Origin: Bacillota bacterium
Lineage (GTDB): Bacteria > Bacillota > Clostridia > Lachnospirales > Lachnospiraceae
DNA length: 64,000 bases
Direction: 5' to 3'
Assembly: GCA_023416695.1 (NCBI GenBank)
Contig: JAEZGY010000030.1
Coordinates: 1-64,000 of the forward strand
Each line of letters opens with the position of its first letter. Position 1 is the stretch's first letter. A program made the position numbers and the translations under genes. Shown here piece by piece: positions 63,097 to 64,000 of the stretch. Below the pieces are notes generated by a model. It worked only from the letters and a program-made list of their open reading frames with translations, made no database searches and had not been told where the DNA came from.

Positions 63097-64000
63097 ATGC
63101 GAGCATTACAACCGATTCCAAAGGATAAGCCAATTGACAGCACAATGGGTTTTCTAAGGGATGGCTATTTATTTATATCTAAGAGAATGAAAGAAAACCA
63201 AACAGAGGTATTTAGTGCGCGTTTTTTTGGCAAGAAAATTTTCTTTATAAGAGGAAAAGAGGCAGCCCAGTTATTTTATAACGAGGAGTTTTTTAAGCGA
63301 AAAGGCGTTTGTCCAATGAGGGTTCAGAAGACCTTATTTGGGAAAAAAGGAATTCAAGGCTTAGATGGAAAGGTGCATAAAAGCCGAAAAAGTTTATTTA
63401 TGTCCCTGCTGACCCCTGAATACGAAAAGGAGTTTTTAAAGAAATGCCAAATGAACTTAAATCGTTATGCTCCTAGATGGGAGAGGATGTCCTCCATCGT
63501 TTTATATAAAGAAAGTCAGAAGGTATTATTTGAGAGTGTTTGCCAATGGGTGGGCATATCCTATGACAAGAAGAAAGTCGGGGAGTATGCCGAGGGCATG
63601 GGGCTTATGATTTACGGATTTGGTAGAATGGGTAAGACTTATCAAAAAGGAAAAGCGGCAAGAAAACAAGCAGAAAAGTGGGTAAGAAGTAGTGTGATAG
63701 CTGTTCGAGAAGGAGCACTTATTATAGAAGAGAGTAGCCCTCTTTATCAAATCAGTATGTATGAGGAGAATGGGGGAAAATTAGATCCAAATGTTGCCGC
63801 AGTGGAAATTATTAATATGATTCGTCCGATTATCGCCATTGCCACGTTTATTACATTCGAAGCACTAGCCCTAAAACATTATCCAGAATGTAAAGAAGAG
63901 CTTACAAAAAGAGATCCTATGTATCTAGAAATGTTTTGTGAAGAGGTGCGTCGCTTTTATCCCTTTGCACCATTTATCGGGGCAAAGGTTAAGTGTGATT
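63097..64000 (+). CDS. CYP152-type cytochrome P450 (fatty-acid peroxygenase), partial
   Basis: The frame is open to the window end (301 codons seen of about 420). It matches the CYP152 family (Bacillus YbdT/P450-BSbeta): N-terminus IPKDKPIDSTMGFLRDGY, F..RKGVCPMRVQKTLFG, QGLDGKVHKSRKSLFM. In the I helix, IRPIIAIATFITFEALAL has the Arg-Pro pair that replaces the usual acid-alcohol pair. These enzymes use H2O2, not O2 and a reductase, to hydroxylate or decarboxylate fatty acids. The heme-cysteine loop lies beyond the window. RBS AGAGGGA. Confidence 0.88.
   Translation, partial: MRALQPIPKDKPIDSTMGFLRDGYLFISKRMKENQTEVFSARFFGKKIFFIRGKEAAQLFYNEEFFKRKGVCPMRVQKTLFGKKGIQGLDGKVHKSRKSLFMSLLTPEYEKEFLKKCQMNLNRYAPRWERMSSIVLYKESQKVLFESVCQWVGISYDKKKVGEYAEGMGLMIYGFGRMGKTYQKGKAARKQAEKWVRSSVIAVREGALIIEESSPLYQISMYEENGGKLDPNVAAVEIINMIRPIIAIATFITFEALALKHYPECKEELTKRDPMYLEMFCEEVRRFYPFAPFIGAKVKCD

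Overview
The window looks like the chromosome of an AT-rich, spore-forming, anaerobic Firmicute. Gene content points to the Lachnospiraceae / Clostridium phytofermentans type (inference): an energy-converting Ech hydrogenase, a clostridial molybdenum nitrogenase cluster with a nifN-nifB fusion and split nifV, spore-type collagen-like proteins, and strong AGGAGG ribosome sites. Nearly all genes are on the + strand, often in tight operons. Consensus sigma-A promoters and intrinsic terminators are easy to read.

Layout. 1-5 kb: tRNA-Arg(CCG), a secreted or anchored protein, rluF, ligA, metA followed by a relic of a second metA 3' end. 5.7-9 kb: an unusual heme oxygenase-like protein, a small unknown protein, a GNAT protein and a NYN-domain protein. 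8.9-10.4 kb: a deletion scar that joins a response regulator to the tail of an ABC permease, then decayed DNA. 10.4-14.4 kb: an orphan pilT, a TetR regulator and an Fe-S flavoenzyme. 14.7-24.7 kb: one long echABCDEF-hypAFCDE operon behind a perfect promoter. 24.8-28.3 kb: an orphan FtsX-like permease, a membrane diguanylate cyclase and a DUF4397 protein. 28.4-33.3 kb: three collagen-like proteins that share an N-terminal domain, with two TPR glycosyltransferases. 33.6-35.5 kb: a KimA-type potassium importer. 35.8-41.8 kb: a cytosine-deaminase-like amidohydrolase with a complete urea-type ABC transporter.

42-60.4 kb is the nitrogen-fixation region: nifH-nifI1-nifI2-nifD-nifK, then a promoter and hairpin leader, then nifE-nifN/B-[2Fe-2S] ferredoxin-nifV(omega)-nifV(alpha). 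The run continues into three accessory genes: an AnfO-like domain fused to YPSG-type repeats, a small unknown protein, and a GroEL paralogue that has lost two key ATPase aspartates. A divergent LysR gene and modABC (molybdate uptake) follow. Together these encode the enzyme, its ammonia-responsive PII-type control, FeMo-cofactor assembly, homocitrate supply, an electron carrier and the metal supply. 60.4-64 kb holds broken genes, a MerR regulator, a BtrH-like protein and the start of a CYP152-type P450.

The most promising undescribed material is the three-gene accessory block at 53.07-56.64 kb. Next is the homologous promoter-leader-terminator element placed in front of both kimA and codA.
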